From Palsa-504 sp963844625 (GTDB lineage: Bacteria > Actinomycetota > Actinomycetes > Streptosporangiales > Streptosporangiaceae): a stretch of 64,000 bases of DNA. The DNA lies in the NCBI GenBank assembly GCA_963844625.1, contig CAWJPF010000024.1:248001-312000 (forward strand). The letters run 5' to 3'. The notes beneath the pieces were generated by a model that was not told the DNA's origin, did not search any database, and saw nothing but the letters and a program-made list of their open reading frames with translations. Positions 53,380-62,219 of this stretch are shown one piece after another; within the stretch, counting starts at the first letter, position 1; each line of letters opens with the position of its first letter. The position numbers were made by a program, and so were the translations under genes.

Positions 53380-55068
53380 ATGGCACCTTATGATTTCGTG
53401 ATTGCCGGCGGCGGATCCGCCGGCAGCGCGCTGGCGAACCGGCTTTCTGCCGATCCGGGCACTCGGGTCCTGGTGCTCGAAGCGGGCCGTCCCGACTACC
53501 TCTGGGACCCGTTCATCCACATGCCCGCCGCGCTCACCTTCCCGATCGGCAGCCGCTTCTACGACTGGAAATACGAAAGCGAACCGGAGCCGCGGCTGAA
53601 CGGCCGCCGCATCTACCACGCCCGGGGCAAGGTCCTCGGCGGGTCGAGCAGCATCAACGGGATGATCTTCCAGCGCGGCAACCCGCTGGACTACGAGCGC
53701 TGGGCGGCCGACGACGGCATGGCCGACTGGGACTACGCGCACTGCCTGCCGTACTTCAAGCGGATGGAGAACTGCCTGGCCGCGGCCGACGACGACCCGT
53801 TCCGCGGGCACAGCGGGCCGCTGGTGCTCGAGCGCGGCCCGGCCGACGGCCCTTTGTTCAAGGCGTTCTTCGCCGCGGTGCGCCAGGCCGGCTACCACCT
53901 CACTGACGACGTGAACGGCTACCGCCAGGAAGGCTTCGCCGCCTTCGACCGGAACATCCACCGCGGCCGGCGGCTCTCGGCCGCGCGCGCCTACCTGTAT
54001 CCGGTGATGAGCCGGCCCAACCTCACCGTGGCCACCCGCGCCTTCGTCACGAAGATCATCTTCCGCGGCACGCGCGCGGTCGGCGTGGAGTTCCGGCACG
54101 AGGGCAAGACCAAGCGGGTCCGCTCCGCCGAGCTCATCCTGGCCGGCGGGGCGATCAACTCCCCGCAACTGCTCCAGCTCTCCGGCGTCGGCAACGCGCA
54201 GGAACTGGCCGGACTCGACATCAACGTGGTCGCGGACCTGCCCGGCGTGGGGGAGAACCTGCAGGACCACCTGGAGGTGTACGTCCAGTACGGCTCGAAG
54301 CTGCCGGTCTCGGTCGCGCCGGCGCTGAAGTGGCGCAACCGGCCCGTGGTCGGGGCCAAGTGGCTGTTCGGGCGGACCGGCCCCGGGGCCACCAACCATT
54401 TCGAGGGCGGCGGCTTCGCGCGCAGCAACGACGGCGTGATCTACCCGAACCTGATGTTCCACTTCCTGCCGATCGCGATCCGCTACGACGGCTCCTCCCC
54501 CGCGGGCGGCCACGGCTACCAGGTGCACATCGGGCCGATGTACTCCGATTCGCGCGGCACCTGCAAGATCACCTCGCGCGACCCGAAGGTGCATCCCGCG
54601 CTGCGGTTCAACTACCTGTCCACATCCACTGACCAGCGGGAATGGGTCGAGGCGATCCAGATCGCCCGGGCGATACTGACCCAGCCGGCCTTCGACGACT
54701 ACAACGCGGGCGAGCTGTCCCCCGGGCCTTCGGTCCAGACCGACGAGGAGATCCTGGCCTGGGTGGCCCGGGACGCCGAGACGGCGCTGCACCCGTCCTG
54801 TACGGCCAAGATGGGCACCGACGCCATGGCCGTGACCGATCCGGGGTCGCTGCGCGTGCACGGCCTGGACGGACTGCGGGTCGTGGACGCCTCGGTGATG
54901 CCGTACGTCACCAACGGCAACATTTACGCGCCAGTCATGATGACCGCGGAGAAGGCCGCCGATTCGATCCTCGGTAATACACCGCTGGCGGCCGAGCCGG
55001 TCGAGTTCTACCGCCGCGACCGGGCACCGGTGCCGGCTAGTGACACGGAGGTCCGTTCGGCAGATTAA
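53380..55068 (+). CDS. GMC family oxidoreductase (choline dehydrogenase-like)
   Basis: The 562-residue flavoenzyme has the FAD motif DFVIAGGGSAGSALANRL at the N-terminus, GKVLGGSSSINGMIFQRG (about 83), AGGAINSPQLLQLSGVG (about 254) and the C-terminal active-site region HPSCTAKMG (about 471) and VTNGNIYAPVMMTAEKAAD, with the catalytic His and Asn of the family. Length and motifs fit BetA-like alcohol or choline dehydrogenases. It starts 17 bases after the STAND gene with its own AGAGG, so it may share that transcript. Whether it acts with the STAND proteins is unknown. Confidence 0.93.
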   Translation: MAPYDFVIAGGGSAGSALANRLSADPGTRVLVLEAGRPDYLWDPFIHMPAALTFPIGSRFYDWKYESEPEPRLNGRRIYHARGKVLGGSSSINGMIFQRGNPLDYERWAADDGMADWDYAHCLPYFKRMENCLAAADDDPFRGHSGPLVLERGPADGPLFKAFFAAVRQAGYHLTDDVNGYRQEGFAAFDRNIHRGRRLSAARAYLYPVMSRPNLTVATRAFVTKIIFRGTRAVGVEFRHEGKTKRVRSAELILAGGAINSPQLLQLSGVGNAQELAGLDINVVADLPGVGENLQDHLEVYVQYGSKLPVSVAPALKWRNRPVVGAKWLFGRTGPGATNHFEGGGFARSNDGVIYPNLMFHFLPIAIRYDGSSPAGGHGYQVHIGPMYSDSRGTCKITSRDPKVHPALRFNYLSTSTDQREWVEAIQIARAILTQPAFDDYNAGELSPGPSVQTDEEILAWVARDAETALHPSCTAKMGTDAMAVTDPGSLRVHGLDGLRVVDASVMPYVTNGNIYAPVMMTAEKAADSILGNTPLAAEPVEFYRRDRAPVPASDTEVRSAD

Positions 55069-55094
55069 AAAAGATCTTTACGGCCGAACGGGCC
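55050..55094. terminator. AT-looped hairpin at the end of the GMC gene
   Basis: GGTCCGTTCGGC (55050-55061) pairs with GCCGAACGGGCC (55083-55094) over 12 positions with one G-U wobble. The AT-rich loop includes the gene's TAA stop. It is a probable terminator, and its outline resembles the hairpin at 19048-19096. Confidence 0.55.
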
Positions 55095-55201
55095 GTGGTG
55101 CCCGCCTTCCCCACAACGTGGGATTTTCCGCCGGAAACTAGACAGATCGGCTATCGCGTCACCATCATCGAACTGCACGCAGACCGAGGAGCGAGAAGGG
55201 T

Positions 55202-55978
55202 ATGACCACACCGAACGGGCCTGCCGAAGGCGGCGTCGCGGGCGACCCGCTGCCCGAGGCGGTCGCGCTAGTGCAAGGCGCCGCCGGGGCGGGCTACCGG
55301 CTCAAGATCCTCGGCGGCCTCGGGGTCAGGGTGCTGTGCCCCGACTTCCCGCCCCGGCTGCGCCCAGGGCAGGACATCGACTTGGCCTGCCTGGGCAAGA
55401 CGCGGCGCCAGGTGGCCAGCCATCTCGAACAAGCGGGCTGCGAGCCCGACCGCCGGTTCAACAACCTGAACGGGGACCGGCAGATGTACTTCAACGCCCC
55501 GTCCGGGCGGCCCATCGACGTCATGGTGGACCGGCTGTCGATGTGTCACACGCTGGATTTCCGGCCGTCGTTCGGCTCCGCGTCACCGGCCCTGGACCCG
55601 GCGGACCTGCTGCTGTCCAAGCTGCAGATCGTCGAGCTCAACGCGAAGGACGCGCACGATATCTTCCATCTGCTGTCCGGGGTGCGGGTCGGCCGGGACT
55701 CCGCCCGCCCGACCATCGACCCCGACCGCTTCGGGGCCGTGCTCGCCGCCGACTGGGGCTGGTGGCGGACCGTGACCCGCAACCTGGCCAAGCTGCCCGA
55801 CCTGCTCTCGTCCCAGCCGGGCCTGGCGCCGCCTTATCCGCGGTTCGACGCCCTGACGCAGACGAAACAACTGCAAGAGGTCGCCGAAATGGTGCCGAAG
55901 GGGTTCAAGTGGAAGCTGAGAGCCAACGTGGGCGATCGGGTCCGCTGGTACGAACTACCCGAGGAAGTGGATCACTGA
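55202..55978 (+). CDS. Nucleotidyltransferase-fold protein (AbiEii/MNT-like)
   Basis: The 258-residue protein has a nucleotidyltransferase core: ILGGLGVRVL, then the DxD metal motif QDIDLACLGK (about 59-68), a third acidic strand PIDVMVDRL (about 105), and a Lys/Asp pair in LLLSKLQIVELNAKDAHDI, as in AbiEii-type toxins and related transferases. The first Gly-Ser-type motif is GGLG rather than GGS/GGT, so activity should be tested rather than assumed. It is followed after 31 bases by the metallophosphoesterase gene. Substrate unknown. Confidence 0.7.
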   Translation: MTTPNGPAEGGVAGDPLPEAVALVQGAAGAGYRLKILGGLGVRVLCPDFPPRLRPGQDIDLACLGKTRRQVASHLEQAGCEPDRRFNNLNGDRQMYFNAPSGRPIDVMVDRLSMCHTLDFRPSFGSASPALDPADLLLSKLQIVELNAKDAHDIFHLLSGVRVGRDSARPTIDPDRFGAVLAADWGWWRTVTRNLAKLPDLLSSQPGLAPPYPRFDALTQTKQLQEVAEMVPKGFKWKLRANVGDRVRWYELPEEVDH

Positions 55979-56009
55979 TTTCTGTCGCGACAAGGAAGGC
56001 GGCGCCGCA

Positions 56010-56948
56010 ATGAAGGTGTTCTTCGCCACCGATATCCACGGCTCCGAGATCTGCTGGCGAAAGTTCCTCAACGCCGCCGCCTTCTACAAGGCCAACATGG
56101 TCGTGCTCGGCGGGGACGTAACCGGCAAGGTCATGGTGCCGATCCTGGCCATGTCCGGTTACTGGGAGGTGACGTTCGGCGGCCAGCGCATCCGGCTGGA
56201 CACCAGAGCCGAACTCGACGAGATCCAGCGCAAGATCCGGGACCGGGGCTCCTACCCCGCGGTGATGGTGCCGGACGAGCTCGACGCCCTGAGCGAGAAG
56301 GACGGCTCGGTCGACCGCCGGTTCACCCAGGAGATGACCCGCGGCCTGGACCGGTGGCTCGACATGGCCGACGGAAAGCTGCGCGGCGGCGAGATTCCCT
56401 GCATCCTGAACGGCGGGAACGACGACATCTGGGAGATCGACGACATCATCGAGGCCTCCCCGTGTGTCAGCTTCGCCGAGAGCAAGGTGCTCGACATCGG
56501 CGGGTTCTATCTCGCCTCGATGGGCTGGACCAACCCGACCCCGTGGAACACCTTCCGGGAGGCGCCCGAGGACGTGCTCGCCACCAAGATCGACGCGGTG
56601 GTCTCCCAGATCCCCGACATGAGCCGGGCCGTGTTCAACTTCCACGCGCCGCCCTACGGCACCGGACTCGACGAGGCGCCCGCCCTGGACGCGAACATGC
56701 GGCCGACACACGGCGGCGCGGTGATGAAGCCGGTGGGCTCCAAGGCGGTCCGGGAGGCCATCTTGAAGTACGAGCCCATGCTGTCCGTGCACGGGCACAT
56801 TCACGAGAGCCGGGGCACCTGCAAGCTCGGCCGGACCCTGTCGATGAACCCCGGCAGCTCGTACACCGACGGCGTGCTGCAGGGCGCCGTGCTGGACCTG
56901 AACGAGAAGAAAGGAAAGATCAACCGTTACCTCATGGTCAACGGCTGA
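56010..56948 (+). CDS. Calcineurin-like metallophosphoesterase
   Basis: The 312-residue protein has the full set of two-metal phosphoesterase motifs: FFATDIHG (residues 4-11), VVLGGDVTGK (about 31), ILNGGNDD (about 131), FNFHAPPYG (about 210) and VHGHIHES (about 262). It is cytoplasmic. Substrates of the superfamily range from cyclic nucleotides to proteins and nucleic acids. A 170-residue insert separates the second and third motifs. It is paired with the nucleotidyltransferase-fold gene, which suggests that one may act on the other's product. Confidence 0.9.
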   Translation: MKVFFATDIHGSEICWRKFLNAAAFYKANMVVLGGDVTGKVMVPILAMSGYWEVTFGGQRIRLDTRAELDEIQRKIRDRGSYPAVMVPDELDALSEKDGSVDRRFTQEMTRGLDRWLDMADGKLRGGEIPCILNGGNDDIWEIDDIIEASPCVSFAESKVLDIGGFYLASMGWTNPTPWNTFREAPEDVLATKIDAVVSQIPDMSRAVFNFHAPPYGTGLDEAPALDANMRPTHGGAVMKPVGSKAVREAILKYEPMLSVHGHIHESRGTCKLGRTLSMNPGSSYTDGVLQGAVLDLNEKKGKINRYLMVNG

Positions 56949-57109
56949 GCCGATCGGCAGAACTTAAGGCCTCAACTTCGCAAATCTGTACTACCCCCGG
57001 GTAACCAGGCCCTATATTAACGCGGGATAAGTACATAAGCACCATACGTAACTCTATAGCTCTGTTTGAACGGGCAAATTCCGCTTCATCAGTAGAACTG
57101 GAGGTACCC

Positions 57110-58738
57110 ATGGCGACCGGAGCAATCGGGGAGGAGAGACCGACTCTCTTCCTCCGTAAGGCGACGGGCCTGGTCCGCGGCTGGTCGGTCCGGGACTCGC
57201 TGATCTACGCGTGCCTGGCGACCAACTTCGTGACGCTCGGCATCTACGAGTTCACCTTTGCCGGGCCCGCGTTCCCGAAGGGCCAGCTCATAACGGCGGT
57301 GATCATCGGGGGAATCTGGGTTTCGTTCCTGGTCATCGCCTATTCCGGGCTAGTGGTCACCATCCCGCGGGCCGGCGGCGACTACGTTTGGCAGACGAGG
57401 ATCCTGAGCAGCGGCATCGGCTTCGTGATGGCCGCGACCGGCTGGTGGTTCATTCTCTGGCTGTGGGCGCCGATCTACGGAAACATCTTGGCCGTGCAGC
57501 TGTTCCAGCCGCTGTGGGCGACGCTCGGGTGGACCTGGCCTGGCGGCGGCTACGCGTGGTTCGGCACGCACAACGGGGTCTTCATCGTGACATTGATCAC
57601 GATCGCGGTGGCCGGCCTCCTGGTCTCCATCGGCATGGCCGGTTACGCGAAGGTCCAGCGCTGGTGCTTCATCGGCGGCGTGATCGGCTTCGCCGTCGTG
57701 GTGATCCTGCTGCTGGTTAACTCGCACGCCAGCTTCATCAGCTCGTTCAACCTCGAGGCGCACAAGTACTTCGGCGTCAACAACGCCTACGCGGCCACCA
57801 ACAGAGCGGCCGTCAAGGCCGGCTACACCACCTCATCGCTCGGCTTCGGCCCGCTCGGGCCCACGATGTTGCTCGTCCCGGCGTTGATGTTCTTCCTCCT
57901 GTGGCCGAACTGGGGCACCACCCTGTACGGAGAGGTCCGCGGCGCGAGCGACTTCAAGCGGGTGTTCATGGGCATGTTCTTCGGTCTGTGGCTTACGGTC
58001 GCCTTCACGATCATCTTCCTGCTGGTGATGGCCAAGACCGTCGGCTGGGGCTTCTACCAGAACCTCAACTCGCTGGACTACAACGCGACCCCGCAGTTCG
58101 GCATCTGGCCGTACCCGTTCATGTTCGCGGGCTGGCTGGTGCACAACACCGCCTTCCAGGTGGTGCTGATCCTGGTGCTCAGCCTGTGGTTCTTCGGCTG
58201 GGTGGGAACCCTGTTCCTGTCCTCGACCCGGGTCATCTTCGCGGCCGCGTTCGACCGGGTGCTCCCCGACCGGGCGGCTGAGGTCTCGGAGAAGCGCCGG
58301 GTGCCGTTCTATTCGCTGATCTTGATGTTGCTGCCTGCCGTGGGGCTGGCGGCGCTGTACGCGTACAACACCAACTTCCACACCTACACCCTGGACGCCA
58401 CGCTGGTCATCGCGGTGACGTACCTGTTCAGCGCGATCGCGGTGGTCATCCTGCCGCTACGCAAGCCGGAGCTGTGGTTCGCTTCGCCGGCCAGCAAGAT
58501 CAAGCTGTTCGGCGTGCCCATCGTGCCGGTAGCCGGAGTGGTGACGATCGCGCTGCTCGTGTACTGCCTCATCGAGTGGCTGTCAAACAGCCTGTACTTC
58601 GTGAACAACACATCCTCCCTCATCTACATGGGCGCGAACTACGTGCTGGCCATCGTCATCTTCGTGGGCGCCCGCATCATCAGGAACCGCCAGGGCATCG
58701 ACCTGTCCCTGATCAACAAGGAAATCCCCGTCGAGTAG
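57110..58738 (+). CDS. APC family amino acid permease
   Basis: The 542-residue membrane protein has about 12-13 helices and APC features: VTIPRAGGDYVWQTRIL in helix 2-3 and GEVRGASDFKRVFMGMFFGL in the helix 6-8 region. It starts six bases after GGAGGT. The upstream 160 bases, less GC-rich, probably hold its own promoter. It ends at a strong terminator. The substrate (amino acid or amine) is unknown; an amine would fit the choline-dehydrogenase-like enzyme upstream. Confidence 0.9.
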   Translation: MATGAIGEERPTLFLRKATGLVRGWSVRDSLIYACLATNFVTLGIYEFTFAGPAFPKGQLITAVIIGGIWVSFLVIAYSGLVVTIPRAGGDYVWQTRILSSGIGFVMAATGWWFILWLWAPIYGNILAVQLFQPLWATLGWTWPGGGYAWFGTHNGVFIVTLITIAVAGLLVSIGMAGYAKVQRWCFIGGVIGFAVVVILLLVNSHASFISSFNLEAHKYFGVNNAYAATNRAAVKAGYTTSSLGFGPLGPTMLLVPALMFFLLWPNWGTTLYGEVRGASDFKRVFMGMFFGLWLTVAFTIIFLLVMAKTVGWGFYQNLNSLDYNATPQFGIWPYPFMFAGWLVHNTAFQVVLILVLSLWFFGWVGTLFLSSTRVIFAAAFDRVLPDRAAEVSEKRRVPFYSLILMLLPAVGLAALYAYNTNFHTYTLDATLVIAVTYLFSAIAVVILPLRKPELWFASPASKIKLFGVPIVPVAGVVTIALLVYCLIEWLSNSLYFVNNTSSLIYMGANYVLAIVIFVGARIIRNRQGIDLSLINKEIPVE

Positions 58739-58755
58739 TTTTCTGCGGTTTTCTT

Positions 58756-58794
58756 GATCGCGAAGGGTCCTGAGACTCAGGACCCTTCGCGATC
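58756..58794 (+). terminator. Strong terminator after the APC permease
   Basis: GATCGCGAAGGGTCCTGA (58756-58773) pairs perfectly with 58777-58794 around a 3-base loop. It starts 18 bases after the permease stop and is the clearest terminator in the window, ending this block of plus-strand genes. Confidence 0.85.
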
Positions 58795-58820
58795 ATCGTT
58801 TCTGGCTGGCTGGAGCGGGG

Positions 58821-59650
58821 ATGAGTGCGCAGACGTTTCTGGTGACGGGGGCGAATACCGGGATCGGGCGGGCGACGGCGGCCGGGCTGGCGGCGCACGG
58901 CGGACGGGTCTGGATCACGGCCAGGTCCGCGGCCAAGGGCGAGGCGGCGGTGGCTGGGATCAAGGCGGCAACAGGGAACGAGTCGGTCTTCTTCCTGCCG
59001 CTTGACCTGGCCGACCTGGACTCGGTGCGGGCGTGCGCTTCGTCCTTCCTGGCGTTGGGCGAACCGCTGCACGTGCTGGTGAACAACGCCGGGGTGGCGG
59101 GACGGCGCGGGCTGACCAGGCAGGGGTTCGAGCTGATGTTCGGGGTCAACCACCTGGGGCACTTCGCGCTCACGGACGCGCTGATCGGGCGGCTGCAGGA
59201 CAGTGCGCCGTCCCGGGTGGTGACCGTGTCCAGCGACGCGCACTACTCGGCGCCAGGCATCGACTTCGAGGCGCTGCGCCAGCCGCCGGCGGCCTCACCG
59301 GGATGCGCGAGTACGCGGTCTCGAAACTGGCTAACGTGCTGTTCACGCAGGAGCTCGCCCGCCGGGTGACGGGCACCGGCGTGACCACTTACGCGCTGCA
59401 CCCGGGCGTGGTGGCGTCGGACATCTGGCGGCGGGTGCCGTGGCCGGTCCGCCCGCTCATCACCCGGCGCATGCTGACCGTGGACCAGGGCGCCGCCACG
59501 TCGCTGTACTGCGCGTGGTCGCCGGATGTCGCGCAGGCCAGCGGGCGGTTCTACGACAAGTGCGCGGAACGCGCACCCAGCGCGGTCGCGACCCGGGAGC
59601 TGGGCGGCCTGCTGTGGGAGCGCAGCGAGTCCTGGATCTCTGCAGCTTAG
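58821..59650 (+). pseudogene. Short-chain dehydrogenase/reductase, frameshifted
   Basis: Frame one has the NAD(P) motif VTGANTGIGRATAAGLAAHGG, LVNNAGVAGRRG and the catalytic Ser in VVTVSSDAHY. At 59283-59291 (GCCGCCGGCGG) one base is missing; the second frame then continues GGLTGMREYAVSKLANVLF, with the YxxxK pair, and runs to 59650. Joined, it is a normal SDR of about 276 residues of the retinol-dehydrogenase-like group. With both catalytic motifs intact on either side of a single missing base, a sequencing error is likely. Confidence 0.88.
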
Positions 59651-59659
59651 GCTGGGGGC

Positions 59660-60802
59660 ATGGATCTTCCTGTCAACCCGCCGGTCGCGCCGATGCTGGC
59701 CAAGCCAATCGACGCGATCCCGAGCGGGGACTACGTGTTCGAGCCGAAGTGGGACGGCTTCCGGTCGATCGTGTTCCGGGACGGCAACGAGGTCGAGATC
59801 GGCAGCAGGAACGAGCGGCCGATGACGCGCTACTTCCCCGAGCTGGTGGCCGCGATCAAGGCCGAGCTGCCGGAACGCTGCGTGATCGACGGGGAAATCG
59901 TGATCCCCGACGCCGAAGGCAGGCGGCTGGACTTCGACTCGCTGCAGCTGCGTATCCACCCGGCGGCCAGCCGCGTCGAGCTGCTCTCCACCCAGACACC
60001 TGGGCACTTCATCGCCTTCGACCTGCTCGCGTTGGGGGATTCCGACTACATGGAACGGCCGTTCGCCGAGCGCCGGGCCGCGCTGGAGGGCGCGCTCGCC
60101 GCAGCAGGCTCGTCCGTTCACCTGACCCCGACGACCACGGACCGGGAGGTCGCCAGCGGCTGGTTCAGCCAGTTCGAGGGAGCGGGCTTGGACGGGCTGA
60201 TCGCCAAGCCGGCGAGGGGGATCTACGAACCGGACAAGCGGGTGATGAAGAAGATCAAGCACGAGCGCACCGCGGACTGCGTGGTGGCCGGCTACCGGGT
60301 CCACAAGAGCGGGGCGGACCGCATCGGGTCGATCCTGCTCGGCCTCTACCAAGACGACGGGAAGCTGGCCAGCGTCGGGGTGGTCGGCGCGTTCGGTATG
60401 GAGAAGCGCAAGGAACTGTTCGGCGAGCTGCAGCCGCTGGTCACCACGTTCGACCAGCATCCGTGGAACTGGGCGGAGCACCAGGCCGGCCAGCGGACAC
60501 CCCGGGCGGCCATGGCCAGCCGGTGGAACGCGGACAAGGACCTGTCGTTCATCCCGCTGCGCCCGGAGCGCGTGGTCGAGGTCCGCTACGACCACATGGA
60601 GGGCGTGCGGTTCCGGCACACGGCGCAGTTCGTCCGCTGGCGGCCAGACCGCGAGCCGCGCTCGTGCACCTACGCTCAGCTGGAGGAGCCGGTCAGTTTC
60701 GACCTGGCCGAGATCCTGTCGCCGGGCGGCCATTCGCCGGGCGGCCATTCGCCGGGCGGCCATTCGCCGGGCGGCCATTCGCCGGGTGGCCAGCATGGCT
60801 GA
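59660..60802 (+). CDS. ligC: ATP-dependent DNA ligase (LigC/LigD ligase-domain type)
   Basis: The 380-residue protein has the adenylation domain with the nucleotide-binding lysine in FEPKWDGFRSIVF (about 29), motif III FIAFDLLALG, motif IV EGAGLDGLIAKP, motif V KIKHERTADCVV and an OB-fold (about 220-345). It seals nicks using ATP. Length and neighbour fit LigC or the separate ligase of actinobacterial end-joining. The C-terminus has five GHSPG repeats from a 15-bp array. It overlaps the PrimPol gene by eight bases. No ku gene is in the window. Confidence 0.92.
   Translation: MDLPVNPPVAPMLAKPIDAIPSGDYVFEPKWDGFRSIVFRDGNEVEIGSRNERPMTRYFPELVAAIKAELPERCVIDGEIVIPDAEGRRLDFDSLQLRIHPAASRVELLSTQTPGHFIAFDLLALGDSDYMERPFAERRAALEGALAAAGSSVHLTPTTTDREVASGWFSQFEGAGLDGLIAKPARGIYEPDKRVMKKIKHERTADCVVAGYRVHKSGADRIGSILLGLYQDDGKLASVGVVGAFGMEKRKELFGELQPLVTTFDQHPWNWAEHQAGQRTPRAAMASRWNADKDLSFIPLRPERVVEVRYDHMEGVRFRHTAQFVRWRPDREPRSCTYAQLEEPVSFDLAEILSPGGHSPGGHSPGGHSPGGHSPGGQHG
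60719..60793 (+). repeat. 15-bp tandem repeat at the ligase 3' end, 5 units
   Basis: Units TCGCCGGGCGGCCAT start at 60719, 60734, 60749, 60764 and 60779 (the last slightly changed). They encode Ser-Pro-Gly-Gly-His five times, just before the stop. The last unit overlaps the start region of the next gene. Confidence 0.92.
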
Positions 60803-62120
60803 GCCGAAGGTGGTGCTGGAGCTGGCGGGCCACGAGGTCGCGATCAGCAACCCGAGCAAGGTGTTCTTCCCGCAGGCCGGGGTGACCAAGCTGGACATGG
60901 TCCGCTACTACCTGGCCGTGGCGCCAGGGGCGCTGGGCGGCGTCCGCGGGCGGCCGATGGCGCTGAAACGGTTCGTGAACGGCGCGGAGAGCGAGCCGTT
61001 CTTCCAGAAGCGGGCCCCGGACAAGCGGCCGGACTGGATCGGTACCGTCGAGCTCCGCTTTCCCTCCGGCCGCACCGCGGACGAGGTGGTACTCATGGAC
61101 AAGGCCGGCCTGGCCTGGGTGATCAACCTCGGCTGCATCGACCTGAACCCGCACCCGGTGCGGGTGGGTGACCTGGACCACCCGGATGAGCTCCGGGTCG
61201 ACCTGGATCCCGTACCGGGGGTGGAATGGCCGCAGATCAGGGACGTGGCCATGGTGGCCGCCGGCGTGCTAGCGGATTTCGGGCTGACCGGCTGGCCGAA
61301 AACCTCGGGGTCGCGCGGCATGCACGTGTACGCCCGGATCGAGCCGCGCTGGCCGTTCGGCGACGTACGTCGCGCGGCCGTCGCGGTGGCGCGGGAGATC
61401 GAGCGGCGGGCGCCCGATCTGGCCACGTCTAAGTGGTGGAAGGAAGAGCGGCACGGCGTATTCGTGGACTACAACCAGAACGCGAAGGACCGCACGGTCG
61501 CGTCCGCCTACTCCATCCGCCCGGTGCCTGATGCCCGGGTATCCACGCCGCTGACCTGGGCTGAGGTGCCGTCGTGCGACCCGGCTGCGTACAGGATCGA
61601 CACGCTGCCGGCGCGGTTCGCAGAGATCGGCGATCCCTGGGCGGAGATGGACGAGGCGGCCGGGTCCCTGGACGGGCTGCTCGAGCTGGCGGACAGGGAC
61701 GAGGCGGCGGGGGTACCCGACGCGCCGTGGCCGCCGCACTACGAGAAGCAGTCCGGCGAGGCGCCCCGGGTCCAGCCGTCCAAGCGGCGTGCTGGTCCGG
61801 GCTCCGGGCCCGCGTCCGGGGCCGGGTCCGGGGCCGGGTCGGGCGGGAGCGGGCGGCGGCAGAGCACTAAACCGCTGATCGAGGTCGCGCGTGCGGCCAG
61901 CAAGGACGAGGCCATGGCGGGACTGGAACGATGGAAGGCCCGGCATGCCGGGGTGTGGCCCCGGCTCGAGCCCGCCGACGTCCTGGTCGACTCGATGCGC
62001 GGCCGCAGCTCGAGCTGGTACCGGATCAGGCTGAACCTGCAGCACGTCCCGGAGGCCGAGCGCCCGCCGCAGGAGCCCCTGGAAGTCGACTACGATCCGT
62101 GGGCCGGGTCCCGGCCCTAG
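60795..62120 (+). CDS. LigD-type primase-polymerase (PrimPol) domain protein
   Basis: The 441-residue protein has the archaeo-eukaryotic primase fold of LigD polymerase: SNPSKVFFPQAGVTKLDMVRYY, DELRVDLDPVPG (catalytic Asp pair, about 135), KTSGSRGMHVYARI and VFVDYNQNAKDRTVASAYS (third Asp). It fills ends during non-homologous end joining. After about residue 300 come an Arg/Gly-rich linker (Gly-Ser repeats, about 340-355) and a C-terminal domain of about 80 residues. Its ATG overlaps the ligase stop by eight bases, so the pair is coupled. Confidence 0.92.
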   Translation: MAEPKVVLELAGHEVAISNPSKVFFPQAGVTKLDMVRYYLAVAPGALGGVRGRPMALKRFVNGAESEPFFQKRAPDKRPDWIGTVELRFPSGRTADEVVLMDKAGLAWVINLGCIDLNPHPVRVGDLDHPDELRVDLDPVPGVEWPQIRDVAMVAAGVLADFGLTGWPKTSGSRGMHVYARIEPRWPFGDVRRAAVAVAREIERRAPDLATSKWWKEERHGVFVDYNQNAKDRTVASAYSIRPVPDARVSTPLTWAEVPSCDPAAYRIDTLPARFAEIGDPWAEMDEAAGSLDGLLELADRDEAAGVPDAPWPPHYEKQSGEAPRVQPSKRRAGPGSGPASGAGSGAGSGGSGRRQSTKPLIEVARAASKDEAMAGLERWKARHAGVWPRLEPADVLVDSMRGRSSSWYRIRLNLQHVPEAERPPQEPLEVDYDPWAGSRP

Positions 62121-62143
62121 GCGGCTGGTGCTTTGTGCCGTAG

Positions 62144-62160
62144 CTAGCGCACCGCGCTAG
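62144..62160. terminator. Hairpin between PrimPol and lepB
   Basis: CTAGCGC (62144-62150) and GCGCTAG (62154-62160) form a perfect stem with a 3-base loop in the short gap between the convergent PrimPol and signal peptidase genes. A direct repeat CGACGTCGG follows near 62190-62207. Confidence 0.5.
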
Positions 62161-62219
62161 TGCGGGCGCAGCCGACGCCATGATTTTCCGACGTCGGCGA
62201 CGTCGGACGGAGCCTGGGG

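Noticed and set aside
53308..54861. 517-codon minus-strand frame opposite the GMC oxidoreductase
   Set aside because: The plus-strand protein has all GMC signatures; the antisense frame matches nothing.
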